Origin: Gamarada debralockiae
Taxonomy: Eukaryota; Ascomycota; Leotiomycetes; Helotiales; Hyphodiscaceae
NCBI GenBank assembly: GCA_002803225.1
Contig: NXFV01000640.1
Span: 62,001-126,000 of the forward strand
Length of the DNA: 64,000 bases
Direction of reading: 5' to 3'
The notes beneath the pieces were generated by a model. The model was given only the letters and a program-made list of their open reading frames with translations, ran no database searches and was not told where the DNA came from. The translations under genes and the position numbers were made by a program. Shown piece after piece: positions 34,163-46,366 of this stretch (positions within the stretch are counted from its first letter, which is position 1; each line of letters opens with the position of its first letter).

Positions 34163-34740
34163 CTACGAACTTATGCGAGGTTGCCTTTCACACAAAAGCA
34201 GTCCCGTCGCCAACCCCAGTCCAATCCCATCCCGGAATTCCTCCTTCAGCGTCTCAATAACTTCTGTCGCATGTATTTCTGAAAGCCAGGCAAGGCAAAA
34301 CCTCACGCGGAGTTTCAACTTCTCCATTGCAAACTTATTTATTTTCAACCCTTCTTCAAGAGACTGAACGATCACCTCATGAAGTATCCTCGCATCTCTC
34401 GGTGGAGAAAATCGAAGCACGACGCCCGTCTCTCCTCCTCATTTGTGTCCATCATATCCATTATGTATATCATGGGTATAGTGAGACCGGGTGAGAGTCT
34501 GCGTTCGCTGACTTTGACGAGCGTCTTCCTGTAGAGATCAAGGTGGGGTTTGGGGAGGGGGTCGATGAAGCTGACGCTTGTGTGGTTGGCCCGGTCCCTC
34601 CACGTACGAGGCACGGTATTTAGATAGTTTATAATTGCTGGATGATGTCCAGTGGAGGCATTGTGGAGGAGCAGCCGGATCGCAGGGAAGGTTGGCAGAG
34701 AGAGATAGCCTGTGAAGGGTTGCTATGTTGCTATTGAGTA
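34163..34740 (-). pseudogene. unrecognised coding relic with frameshift
   Basis: The minus strand reads HHPAIINYLNTVPRTWRDR, then DLYRKTLVKVSERRLSPGL, in one frame. Near 34372..34420 the text passes to another frame and continues SPPRDARILHEVIVQSLEEG, then IHATEVIETLKEEFRDGIG. The two overlapping frames look like one helical protein broken by a shift. The family is unknown. Confidence 0.35.
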
Positions 34741-35463
34741 TGCTATAGTCTTTGGCATGCAGCTGGTAAGGAGTACCGTTCGAGATCGCATTCGCATACG
34801 AGGTGCAAGATGGACAAGCAATTATGCTAGGGAGTATCTACTTCTGTGATCAGTATTGTCTTGTTGTGAATAGCAATCGCGTTCCGATGTTGATTGTCCG
34901 TATTTCCGCTCGACTGCTTAGCCACAGTCAAGCTCAGGAAGAACAATTTTGCAACGCATCACTCGACATGCTTCTATTGATTCTGCAGTATTCGTGCTTC
35001 GTCATATACGGAGAGGCCGAGTTGTCGTGTGATGTCGCGTCGTCGATTTCCCTGGCGCTCGACGTGCTGAAATTAAGCTTAGCGAGCCTCTGGTAGCGCC
35101 CGGACGTCTTCACCATCGAAAAGACCTCTATCTTCCTCTAACCTCAATTCCTCCTTATTCATAATCACAAAACAGACTTCAGTTGGTTGTTATTTTCTCC
35201 AATGGCTTCAATTCGCGAAAGTTTGCGAATCCTTTGTGAAATAGCCGATCTCAAGCTGAGAAATTGGTAAAGATTCTTGCATGGTCAGAAGTTGCTGCCT
35301 GGGGATGCCGCGTCATTGGCGGTTCGAAATTCACAGCCACAATGGGAGCTGAGAAGCTACACAAGACTCACGAGCTTTATCTTATCTTCAATTCTTGTCG
35401 ACGGAAATTGCTCTTTTAACAAAGCATTCATCATCTTGCCTTTAACACTATCTTCGAGCCAAA
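34741..35463. other. intergenic, upstream of the ankyrin gene
   Basis: No gene recognised. The plus frame at 34803..35096 has no domain. Confidence 0.45.
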
Positions 35464-37836
35464 ATGGATGATGCTCCCCCGCCTCCATACTCACTTCGCG
35501 ATCCACACAACTCCATTCCCGCACAGCCTTCCCAATCACAGTACATTACAGCTTTCAATGCTTTGCTGGATGGACCACCGGCTCCCAATCCGGGACTTCT
35601 AGCTAGAAGGCCTTCTGGGCAAACATCCGTCCCAGCACGTTACTCTGCGCCAAGCCAGAGCCCAATTTCCCCGGTTCTGGTACCTCCTACAAACCTGCAG
35701 GCAAGACGCATCACCGGTGAAGACCTCGACAGAGCCGGGTTTGTCTCTGCCGCTCCATATTTTGAATTGCGAACCCCAGCCCAAACCACACCCCGCGATA
35801 CTTTCTACCATCACATGAGCGTTGGTCCTGATGCCAGCGCTGACAATCAGCCATTCCCACAGCCATATGAGAAGTGGACAAGCAGGGGAGTGGATGATCA
35901 AGACTGGGCGACTTTCCTCAATCATCTTTTCCCTCCGCATGTAGCCGAGAAGACTGACAAAGGCAACCGAGAGCTTGAAGCAGATGCTGATCTAGATATG
36001 AGAGATTTGCGGCTTAGTAATTCTAGATCCAGAGACCAGTCGCGCCCTCTGCTTGGGAATCGACCGGGGCCATCTACTGGAGGCCAGGATAGGGAGATGG
36101 AACGATTACGACGAGTGAGAATTGAAGCCGTGGCATCACAATGGAACGAAGGCTTCTTCGGTCCTCGGGGTTTAGAAGTACTCGTCGACATAAGCAGCCT
36201 CACATCTCCGGTTCTGCTAGAGACAACACCACGACGGAGCACCAGCAACGTGCTCCAGAAGCGACCTCCACCAGAAGCCGAGGATGGGCTTTTGCATCAG
36301 GCTGTGGCGAAAGGAAAGAAAAAGGAAGTGAAGCTTCTGTTGCAAAAAGGCGGCGAGGACATCGAAGCCCTCAACAAAAAATCCGAGACTTGCCTCTTCC
36401 GTGCAGTCTCGAAAGGGGAAAAGGATATCGTCCAATTGCTTTTGGAGAACAACGCCGACCCAACGGCTCGACCACCTGGCGCTGACTCTCCCCTTCATAT
36501 CGCAGTTCATCACGACAGAAAATCGATCCTGAAACTCCTTGTCGAGAAGAGTAGAGTGGGCCTTGAAGAACCCAACTCAGCAGGGGAAACTCCATTGTAC
36601 GCCGCTGTGCGACGCCGACACAACTCCTGCATCGAAATCTTGCTCGAGGCGGGCGCGAACCCAAATGTGCGACCACAGTACCAAGAGAGTATGCTCAATA
36701 TATCGGTTTCCGGTGATCATAAATCCATCGCAAAGCTTCTGTTACAAAGAGGAGTGGATTTGGAAGAGTTGAACAAGAACGGCGAGACCCCACTCGTGCG
36801 TGCAATTTCGAGGGGACAAACGTCAATGGTGAAGCTTTTGCTCGAGCACGGCGCTTCAACCGCAGCAAGGACAAGCAAAGGGGAGGCTCCTCTGTCGATC
36901 GCAGTAGGACGTGGAGACAAATCCATTGTCTCGCTTCTACTTGCACAGAAGGATATCGATGTCGAAGTCGAGAATGAAAAGGGCCATCGACCGCTGTACA
37001 CTGCGATTTGTCGTGGCGACACCTCTATCGCCGAACAGCTACTGAAGAAAGGTGCAGACGCAAGCAAATTTCCCCCAGGAGAAGAGACGCCCTTGAATTT
37101 AGTTGTCGGAAGGGGAAATATCCCGCTCACCCATATGCTCTTAGAACGCGGCGCCGATTTCGAAGAGAAAAATCGCTCTGGCGAGTCACCGTTGTTCCAG
37201 AGCGCGAGAGGTGATACATCAATTGTCTCCCTTCTGCTCGGTAAAGGAGCAGACGCCAACACACGAAATCCTGCTGGAGAAAGCGCTCTCCAAAAAGCTG
37301 TCTACCATTCCAACGTATCCATTGTCTCCCTTCTGCTCGGAAAAGGCGCGAATCCGAATCTTAAGGTCATCAGTGGGGAAAGCCCTCTCTATCAAGGTCA
37401 GTAATTGAAGTCATCCATTTCTATTTGGGCCAAGCACTTGAGTTCGACTTGAAACCTTCTCTAAAGGAATGCCGTTGTACCTCGAACCAATGGAACTTTA
37501 CTTCAGCTCTCCTCACCTTCCCATTTAAGCAAATGCTAACTTCAGATCTTCACAGCTGTGTCCAGAAACAATACATCCATGGTGTCTATACTCTTGAGCC
37601 ACGGCGCCAGCACCGAAACAAGGAGCTTAAATGGGGAGAGTCCGTTGTATCGCGGAATTTATGTTGGCAGCACGAGCATTGTTTCACTGCTGCTGAATCG
37701 AGGGGCAGATCCATCTGCCAAGACCGTGAATGGAGAGACTATGCTGGAATATGCGCAGAAGAGGGGTGACAAGACTATTATTCAGCTGTTGACGAATTAC
37801 TCGCCGCCAAAACCGCCAGAGAAGGACGTACTATAG
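35464..37836 (+). CDS. ankyrin-repeat protein, 737 aa (2 exons)
   Basis: Exon 1 is 35464..37396. A 159-nt intron (37397..37555; GTCAGT...GCTAAC...TTCACAG) leads to exon 2 (37556..37836). The join CAAG|CT gives SPLYQAVSRNNTSMVSILL, repairing an ankyrin unit. The N-terminal 90 residues are proline-rich (MDDAPPPPYSLRDPHNS). A middle region contains GFVSAAPYFELR and WTSRGVDDQDWATFLNHLFP, seen at the front of several fungal ankyrin proteins, whose role is unknown. About 14 ankyrin units follow from residue 275 to the end, with the usual G-ETPL-A and LLLE-GA motifs. Many units end in D-x-S-I-V, giving a uniform look that suggests repeat exchange. Ankyrin arrays bind proteins. No NACHT or other effector domain is fused. 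Confidence 0.88.
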
Positions 37837-39012
37837 CTTTCCGAGGAGGATACGATAGTGGAAATATCAAGAACGCATTATTATCCTGGATTTATGCTTG
37901 TAATGGTTTCTGCTTCTGTGTACTATAGGTTTGAACATCGGGCATCAATCAATGATGCTTTGAGAGCAACTGAAAGGAATTTACACATTCGCCCCACATT
38001 CACCCCACATTGGCTTTCTGTGAAAGTGCATGTTTCCATCATTACTTCCTCGCTGCTTTATATAAATTAATTTCCTACCACTTTCTAACTTCTCAGAATG
38101 CTCAAAATTCTGGATCAAACTGCGTCTTAGGATCTGGGAGCACTCTGTAAACTTGAAGATGTCCTCAACCGTGTGAAAAATCTTTTAAACGTCATTAGGT
38201 TCAAGTACCTACTATATACGTCGTGAAGATTTGCTTTTGATTAATATTGTCGATATGAATTTCGCATTCGAGCATCGAGCCATGAAACGCCGTCGCTGTC
38301 ACTTTTGATACATGTTCAAGAATGTTATTTAATTGTCTCTTGCACTTCTATGGCATTCACATCATTACCAAAGGAGGATCTATTGGACTGCTCGTAGTCC
38401 CATGGCTAGGGGCCTTGTAATCATGACGAAGGAGACGGGTATTGTGGAACATATGCTTCTGTTTCCTCTTATAGGTAGATTGCTCGGGCCTTTGCGATCC
38501 ACTTTCAATTGCTGTCATAAATTACTGCAAGCTAAGAGTGAATAATCAAAGTTATGGAAGCAGTTGAGAGTGGAATGAAGGTCGAGATTGTGAATCCTGG
38601 TATTCCTCTGTACACATTGCTTCCTGAAGTGTGTTCTTCTCGTTGACCCCAAGTGACAAGCTCAGGTGAAAACTTTAATTCTACATGCTTCTTCTGATTG
38701 GCTTCTTATCTGCGCCAGTTTTGGATTCACAGCGCGATGCTGCCTGCCAGTTTCGCAGCTGTGAATTCCCTAATCTCTTTTCACACGCTGATATGAGAGA
38801 AGTGTTGAGTTCAAACGATAGCTCTCCACACATGCCCCACCTCCCCACTCGGAAATTCCGAACCCACCCCGGATTATCCGAGCCCCTCACCTACCATAGC
38901 TCTCCACACTTCAATCTACCATTCAAAAAGACGGCATACTTTTGTATTCACCGGCACTATCGAGAGCCCAGTACGGCTGTTCCCAACCCCCGGTGTCATC
39001 AAAAGACGACCC
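37837..39012. other. about 1.2 kb intergenic
   Basis: No supported gene between the ankyrin gene and the 3' end of the Zn2Cys6 regulator. The frames at 38681..38890 (minus) and 38685..39023 (plus) overlap on opposite strands and have no domain. Confidence 0.5.
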
Positions 39013-41501
39013 TCAAGAGGTGAAGTCCCCATAATTTCCACTCTCCTCTGCCAGGTCGCTTATCTCAAACGGGAACGCAACGTCAATCTCCCCATCCATC
39101 AAGTTGAGAGGCCCCCAGTAATGATTAAATGTTATTGAAGTCGTCTCATTCATACCGATATCACTCTCCATGTCTATCTCCATACTTCCGGCCAACTTGT
39201 CCTTCGCACGAAGTAATGCTCGCTTGATCATCTTCGCTGCCTTCTTTGCGACAATACAATCATCCATCGTCTCGAGAATCTCGATCGACATCTCAACATA
39301 ACCAAACAGAGGATGCTTCTCGGCCTCGGAGGCTTCTTGGACGATGTAGACGAGGAGAATGGAGACTGCGAAGAGGGTGTAAGTTGTGTTGTAATACCAT
39401 GTGCGGAAGAAGTCGTGATGCCGATAACTTTCGTAGATTATCTCAATGGTTTGCTTCGCTGATTCGAGGCACTTGGAGATATTTTCTTGGTACACACTGG
39501 CTGATGATTGTTCGATCGATGCAGAGGCTGTTAGGAATGAGGCAAAAAGAAGCATTCTCACGTTGTGATACCCTGCGTATGTTAGCTCCGTCAAGTTTTA
39601 TGAAACTGTCTGAGGCATACATACGTATTGACAAAACCAATCTCTGTCTCTTCATCCACTGTGCGTCTTTTACAGACTTCAAAGACCTGTCACTCTCGTA
39701 AATTCTCGACGGACGAATACTGGCAGGCAATTGGTCGAGCCAATCATCCAGGTCCCGCTCAATTCGATGAGCGAGACTGAGGTTCCGTTGAGGAGGCGAG
39801 GCGGACAAATAAATTCCGAGACAAACTGTCCTCGTGATTCGGGAAAAGTCGACCATGCATTTAATGATAGCGCACTGTGGAGGTTCGACCATTTCGGGAT
39901 TCTGCGCGGGACTTGAGGATGACTCATCTTGTATCTGTGGGTACTGGCGATTGTGATAAAGATCAACTCCCAGGGTGTCTGGTCGGCCCATTGCGAAGCT
40001 CATCTCCCTGCAAGATGTCAATATATGAACTACGTGGATGGTGAGAGGAAATCTGACTCACGTCTCTAGAGAATACAGACCCCTAAATCAAGTTATTAGC
40101 TAAGCTCGAGGACTCCAATGACTTTCGAACAAACTCACCACCAGGTTCTTGACTCCGCTTTCAATAATGCAGAGCTTTTCTTGCTGTCAGGTGGAGGCTC
40201 TCGATTGATACCCATTGCCAAAGCTGTTCTCACAGCGAGGCCAGTGTACATGTATGACACTGGATGAGATTTCTTCGTCGGCGGATTCTTTGCCAAACAG
40301 GGCGGAAATTCACTTACAATGAGGGTTCAGTTCATTTTGACATGTTTTGGCCTGAAAGATCAGCTGGATTCCACTGGAGGGGAAGAACTCTTACCATGAA
40401 AAAGAAACATTGGACCATCTCCAAATCGGTGGTCATGCTCAACTCGCTGCAGAGCGCACGAGCCTTGTCGAAGAACTTCCGGCTCCACTCCAAATTCGAC
40501 ACAGTCCCAGAAGTTCCAGAAGACTCTTCATCTCTGGGCCCAACCAGCGCACCAAGTGACAAAAGACTGTAGTACAGCGCCATGAAACTTCGGCCTTGCG
40601 AGGTAGAGCTGCCTGACCACAGATCCTCGCAGCGTGTAAGAAACGAAGTTTTATCCATTATTGGGTGTATGTAATGAATGGATCCAAAGAAAGCATTGAG
40701 GAATGTACGGCATTGTTGATGACAAGATGAGTTGTTATTTGCTGGGATTTCCGAATGATTCTCGGCCGTTGGTGCAGATGAGAAGAAAGCTGGGTTGTGA
40801 AGCTGCGAGATGAGAGAGGCTTCATCTTCTGCAGTATCTTGTGTTCGAACGGCACTGGTGTCATTCCCTTGAACTCGAGATAGAAGAGACATAGAAGATG
40901 AGCTACCATAGAACTCAACATTTTTCGTGTAGTGATTTACGGCGCTCACTTCTTTGGCCGCTGTAGCATCATGAGATTGGCCAGAAGCGACACTTGCGAG
41001 AGTGTCAAGACTGTAACTTTGTTGAGAGACTGGTGCTGACATCGGCCGAGATGTGGAATCCACCAGATACTCTGTCTGAAACCGAGCAGGTAATCCGTAG
41101 TGAGAAGGGCTGGTGCTATCAGGCCCAGCTTCATTTGACAGCCTTTGATGAGCCGATAAAGTCTGGACCTGTCTTTCCAGCTCTCTTACATAGCTACATG
41201 ATCACGGCAGATTCAGCTTCAATCAACACAAGTAAGATTGAAATACTAACTCGGTGGAGTAGATCGTCCGTCTTGGCTTGTCCGCAGTCCGATAAATGCA
41301 CTCGGCTTTATGATCTAGATGACTCCAATTAGTAACGGTAAGACCATAGTAGCAGGAAAAGATCATAGAAAACATACTTCTACAATACGTGCACGGGGAC
41401 CCTTCGTCGCATTTGGTCTTTTTCAACCGGCATAGCTCGCAGGAGCGTGCAGCGCGGGGTCGGCGAACCTTCGCGCGAAGCAGCTCTCCATGTACGTCCA
41501 T
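39013..41501 (-). CDS. Zn2Cys6 fungal transcription factor, 8 exons
   Basis: The exons, 5' to 3', are 41378..41501, 41251..41314, 40395..41193, 40318..40351, 40139..40259, 40062..40082, 39625..40007 and 39013..39572. All seven introns are GT-AG, 43-63 nt, phases fit, and the product is 701 aa. The binuclear zinc cluster (CELC, six residues, C, five, C-T-Y-C, six, C) is completed only by removing intron 1. A coiled dimerisation segment, YVRELERQVQTL, follows. The Fungal_trans domain includes YMYTGLAVRTALAMGINRE and, across the 21-nt exon 6, the diagnostic RTWWGLYSLE...MSFAMGRPDTLG. It is a nuclear DNA-binding regulator. Its position beside a ThDP enzyme, ALDH and MFS gene suggests it controlled them. 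All motifs are intact, unlike those neighbours. A MITE-like element lies 185 bp upstream. Confidence 0.9.
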
Positions 41502-41685
41502 CTTAGAGCTTCTTTGACCGATTATTTTGGCCGAGTAGTTAGATATATAGCTGGTCTGAACGCACGGAATGGATATAGAATGGCGAAGATGGTCAGTTAC
41601 AAGTTAGTTAAGGGAATGTCGTCGGCAATTATCGGTGTTCTGGGGCAAAGCGGGTGCGGGGCTAGTCCCGTTTGACAGTTGGGGG

Positions 41686-41935
41686 CCTCTTCGTCTAAGA
41701 AAAAAGTGGCCCGTGCCTCCTAAAACTACTTCCTACTTTCAGACTCGAAGAACAACCACAAAACAGTAGTTAAATGACTAAAAATTAGCTGGAAGATAGT
41801 TTGGCTTCTTTAGAACTCTGAAATCAAATTTCAGCAAATTTAATTATATTTTGTGGAAGTTTTGCAATTGCTGAAGTACGGCGTTTAGTGTTAAGTATGT
41901 GCCAATTTCGGCCACTTTTTTCTTAGGCGAAGAGG
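41686..41935. mobile_element. 250-bp MITE-like element with 26-bp terminal inverted repeats
   Basis: The left end (41686..41711) and the complement of the right end (41910..41935) match at 25 of 26 positions; both start CCTCTTCG and end AAGTGGCC. GGG flanks each side, a possible 3-bp target duplication as made by PIF/Harbinger-type transposases. The interior is AT-rich with no coding frame. It lies upstream of the regulator's start codon (41501) and downstream of the ThDP gene. Confidence 0.8.
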
Positions 41936-42270
41936 GGGCGTTGCAGGGAGCAATCGCTAAAGCCCCCTGAAGATATAGCAAGTAGAAAACCTCGACCTCC
42001 TTTGTTCTCTAATTTGAAGAGAAAACGCAATGTGAAGTTGTTCGATTAATTCTGGATTTACAATTGATCATTAACACATACTGGATTATTTCCCTTCTCC
42101 TACTAACAGAGGAAACCTTGATCCTGGGGCCACAACAGACTTCAGGTCATCGCAAGTAATGGAACCCAACCAACCTTGATAGAGCACCCAATTACTCTCT
42201 CAACAAGAAGCCCTCAATTCCGAACCATAGTCCCTAAACTCAAAGGATGCAGTAAATTCAAAAAGGATCC

Positions 42271-44137
42271 TCATCCAACACGATCGCCCACTTCAAATTT
42301 GGGAAGCCAAATATCAACAACAGCAGCTCTCCCACCCCTAACAGTCTCGAAAGCCTTCTTCAACGCCGCATCAATTTCTGAAGCTTTCTTTACAGTAATA
42401 CTATATCTAGCTCCTGCAGCGACGGTAACCTGCGCATGGTCACAAGGAGGATCGAACGTAACATTAAGCTGATTACTCGTTACTTTACTCGAGTAACCAT
42501 CCTTATGAACTGCGATGGCACTTAACATCGGGCTCTTCCATCCTCGGTTGTTCATTATGATGGTCAAAAACGGAGCACCATATCTTCGTGCCATCCAATA
42601 AACTGTGCTTGGGATCGAAAATAGGAAACTGCCATCTCCGGTAATGGAGATGACAGTTTTGGTAGGCTGCGCAAGTTTTGCTCCAACTGCAGCGCCGCCA
42701 TGCCAACCAAGAGCTGTGGCTCCTGAGGTGAAGTATGTGCCCGGAGTGGAGCAATTTAGGACATCAATAATTGGGCGGTAGTTGGATATTCCTTCACTGA
42801 AAATTATACAGTCGTCGTCAAGAAGTGATCGAAGGCGAGAAAGAGCGTAGTGTGGTGTGATGACAGCGTCATTCTCAGGGACCCCTTCTTTTTTGAGTAT
42901 GCTGGATATGTAAGAATCATGGCGTTCTTTTACAGAATTGGCTCGTTCTTTTACCTCCTCTGGCAGTGCACGCAATCGTGGTAGATGATCCCCTCTGAGA
43001 AATGCGTTGAGTTGTTGGAGTGCAACATTGGTGTTGGCTTGGCATGAAAGTTCTGTGTCGATGTGGAACAGGGACATATTGATTTTGAGTGGATCGCAGT
43101 CGATGTGGAAGACAGATGCTTCCGGAGCGGGTTTGAAAACAGCTTTCAGCCACGGAATATCGCAGTCCAGAACAAGTACAACATCGGCGGTTTCCAGGGG
43201 AGAGTCCTTTAGTCCTTCGCTCCAGTGATTCCCGACATAAAGATGGTGGTTCCGTGGAAAATTCATGTAAGCCGGTACAGCTTCCTGAAAGTTCGTCAGC
43301 AGAATAGTAATCAGAAATGAACGATTAGCTCTTCACTCGCCAAGACAGTGGTCCCAGTTAGCTCGCACAATCTGACAAGCTCCGGAACGGCTGTTATGTC
43401 TCTGCCCAGATAAGTGGTGATAATGACCGGGCGTTTGGCCTCGAGTAATGCATTTCCAATCTGCTCGACTGACGAAGGCGATAATCCAATTGGAGCGATG
43501 GGCTTCCATTTTGTTGCATCGACTTCATATGGCGTGATCCGCTCTTCTAAACATTCTCTTGAAGCAATCAAGTAAGATGGGCCCTGCGGCTCACTCTTGG
43601 CAAACTGACTTGCCCGAAGGATGAGCTGCTTCACATTTCGTCCAGTTCTGATCTCGTGGTTCTAAACAGTATAGCCTCTTACGATTCCTCTCTGATCACC
43701 GGCATCTTGAAGGTAGTGTATGAATTCCTGCAATCTATAAGTAATGATCCGGATTGAAAGCCTGACCTACTCACATTCCGACCCCCAACCATCTCGCCCT
43801 CATCCGTGACCGGCGAAGTTCCAGCAATCATGAGAACTGGTATCCTGGCCCTTGACACATTGTAAATAGCTCCAGCCATAGCCAGGGTACCAGCATCAAC
43901 ATGGACAAGAATCGCCTGCATTTTCCCGCTGGCTTGAAAGAAGCCCTGGGCTGCGCAGAGTCCAACAAACTCGTTAGGCGCCGTAATGAACCTGAGATCT
44001 TTCTTTCCTTCTGCTTGCCATTTCGATGTCGCTTCAAGGATTGCTGGGTGGTCACTGCCCAGATTCACAAAGAGGTGTGTGACACCTGCTGAGACCAGAG
44101 CTTCAAGGAGGGCTGTTGCAGTCGTGCAATCGGTCAT
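42271..44137 (-). pseudogene. ThDP-dependent enzyme (benzoylformate decarboxylase / acetolactate synthase superfamily) with in-frame TAG
   Basis: The exons are 43775..44137, 43323..43727 and 42271..43284, with introns of 47 and 38 nt. Reading through the stop gives 594 codons, the normal size. Domains are in order: the PYR domain with the glutamate that activates thiamine (ITAPNEFVGL), the central domain, and the PP domain with the cofactor motif GDGSFLF...MNN spaced as usual. A TAG at 43662..43664 interrupts conserved text (GIVRGYTV, stop, NHEIRTGRNVKQ). Either it is a nonsense mutation, or the stop is spliced out by a 54-nt in-frame intron (GTAAGA...GTGAAG), which would delete 18 conserved residues. 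The superfamily decarboxylates or ligates 2-oxo acids; substrate unknown. The adjacent ALDH could take the aldehyde product. Confidence 0.78.
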
Positions 44138-44605
44138 GACTGCAAGTTCGGGGCTTGAAATCGAAGATGATTTGATAATTCTCTCGTTGTAACTTCAGTC
44201 TGGATCACTCTAGTTTCGTTGAGAAGTGGACCGGACCTACGCAGAATGATGGCTGCATATCGTGAAGTTGATGTGGACGCGGGGTAGTTCCGAGGGATAT
44301 CCCTCTCCCTCTCCTTGCTGCCAGGGGCAGCCCGGAATCTTTCTTCCGAGTGCGGGGCCGACTTGGGGCCGAAGTATAGCTGGGCTGCAGGCTTCCAGTT
44401 CCTGGTGAGCTTATTCGCAGAGAATCAGATTTTCTTGTGGAAATTCTTCAGTTTGTAAGGGCGCGGGATTTAGATTTCATGGCTAGATCAGCGTCATGGG
44501 TTACATGATGAGAAGGTAGCTGGGGAAGCTTTGCTTTCAATTTAAAAATAGTAGCGAACTCTACTTCTTTAAAGATTGACTCCTTGGGCGAACAGAAAAA
44601 GTACA
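44138..44605. other. intergenic between two minus-strand genes
   Basis: Upstream region of the ThDP gene and downstream of the ALDH gene. No gene or clear repeat seen. Confidence 0.5.
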
Positions 44606-46366
44606 TTAAACAGAATAATGATGTCCATGATTGCCGATAGTCACCACACGATCCTCCGTAAATTCATTGATGCACGCTGTTCCTCCAAACTTGCCATATC
44701 CGGACGCTTTCTGACCTCCTAAAGGTAGATGTGGCTCGTCTGTTGCCGGAAAATTAGTATTGAGACATATGAAAAGTAATTTTGGAGAGGACTTACCGTG
44801 GACTGTTGGGCCATTGATATGACAGGACCCGCTCCTAATCTTCCTCGCAACAGCCAAAGCCTCGACTATGTTCTCACTGTACACCGAGGATACCAATCCA
44901 TACTCTGTATCGTTTGCAAGTTTGATTGCCTCGTCGACTGTTTTGAATTCGAAGAGTGAAACCACAGGACCGAATGATTCCTGGTAGTAGATATCCATGT
45001 CCTTTGTGACGTTCGTGAGGACGAGGGGTTGCGCAATAGCTCCTGAAATCTCGAATTTCCCACCATTGATTTTTGCACCGCCTGAAAGGGCATTCTGTAC
45101 AAGCTTTCGGACACGATCACCAGCTACAGCAGTGATCAAGCTTCCAAGAGGAGCTTTGGGGTCTTTCTTCGGATCTGCTGCGTACAAAGAATCGATCTGT
45201 TCTAGTGTAAGAAGTTTGAATTCAACCAGCAGTAAATAAATCCCACACACCTTGGCCTTGAAGAGTTCTGCAAATCTCTTTGAAACCGATGCTTGAACAA
45301 TGATGCGTTCCGTCGACCTGGAACGGAGACACCAGTCTAAGAGTTGTAATAAGATCCAATTGATACGACTCACATGCAAATTTGTCCTTGATGTTGCATT
45401 GCGCCAAATGCTGCTGCCTTACAAGCTTCTTCGAGGTTGGCATCTTTGAGAATTATCATGGGTGCTTTGCCTCCCAACTGTTTTGATCAGCCAATTAAGC
45501 AAATAACTCATCTCGAAAACCCATACCTCGAGAACGACTGGTTTCAGATACTTGGAACACATGTTGCTGATAATTCTTCCAACTGCCGTTGAACCCGTGA
45601 AGTTCACTCTTTGCACAGCACGGTGTGAGACCATGGCTTCGGTAACAATGCCCGCATTTTCGCGTGGGCAGCAAATGAAGTTAAGGACTCCTGCAGGGAG
45701 ACCAGCTTTTCGGAACGAATCAACTAGCAGGTAGGACTTAGAAGCCTTGAGAATGACAGTATTTCCGCAGATCAGAGGAGTGATGAAGGCTCTTATCCCA
45801 AGAATCTTAATCCAATGATGAGCCTCGAGATCTGAAATGTATGAGAGAGACTTACAATTGGAGCATTCCATGGCGCAATTCCCAACACAACACCGCAAGG
45901 CTCCTTGAACACCATGGCCAGTGTTCCTGATATGTTAGCTAATAGTTACACAGGCAACACCGTATACATACCCTTGTCATTGCTTTGCAGCAGCTCTCCT
46001 TTGACTTGCGTAGCCATCCCAGCTCCTTCCATGACAAACTGTATGCCAGTCTTGATATTGAATGCAGCCCAGCTAGGCTTGGCTCCTGTCTCGCTGACCA
46101 TGGCATTGACGAGCTCATCTTTTCGACGTTCGTCGTTCAAGCGGAGTGCTGTCGCGCCAAGTTTCAAATGCAGTTTCAGCACTTTCAACAGCCTGTATGG
46201 CTTGCTTTTCTGTTGCAGCGGGAGCGAAGTGAACAACATCTTTGGTGATGGGGTCCAACACGTGAAACTCTTCGACAGTGCTAAAGTCGCCGTTGTCGAT
46301 CATAAGGCTAAAGGGGCTTTTGCGATTCGAGACACCGTTCGCTGCTGATGAAGGGGATTTCTCCAT
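44606..46366 (-). pseudogene. aldehyde dehydrogenase, 7 exons, with a frameshifting deletion in exon 1
   Basis: The exons are 45972..46366, 45856..45926, 45527..45805, 45374..45477, 45251..45317, 44797..45196 and 44606..44739, all introns GT-AG (45-57 nt). The ALDH signatures are present: NAPIILGIRA, FTGSTAVGRII, VVLELGGKAP (general-base Glu) and QGQICMSTER (catalytic Cys). The QESFGPVVSLF motif and the C-terminal GGQKASGYGKFGG are also there. In exon 1, between TPLERR and RRKDELVNAM (about 46119..46136), roughly a dozen residues expected by the family are missing and the frame changes. The deletion edges share short CGACGA/CGTCGA sequence. Downstream splice sites and active-site codons are undamaged, so the break is recent or is an assembly error. 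The role is NAD(P)-dependent oxidation of an aldehyde, probably from the ThDP enzyme. Confidence 0.8.

Noticed and set aside
36717..37262. 181-codon minus ORF inside the ankyrin gene
   Set aside because: Mirror of the repetitive ankyrin coding strand with no independent motif.
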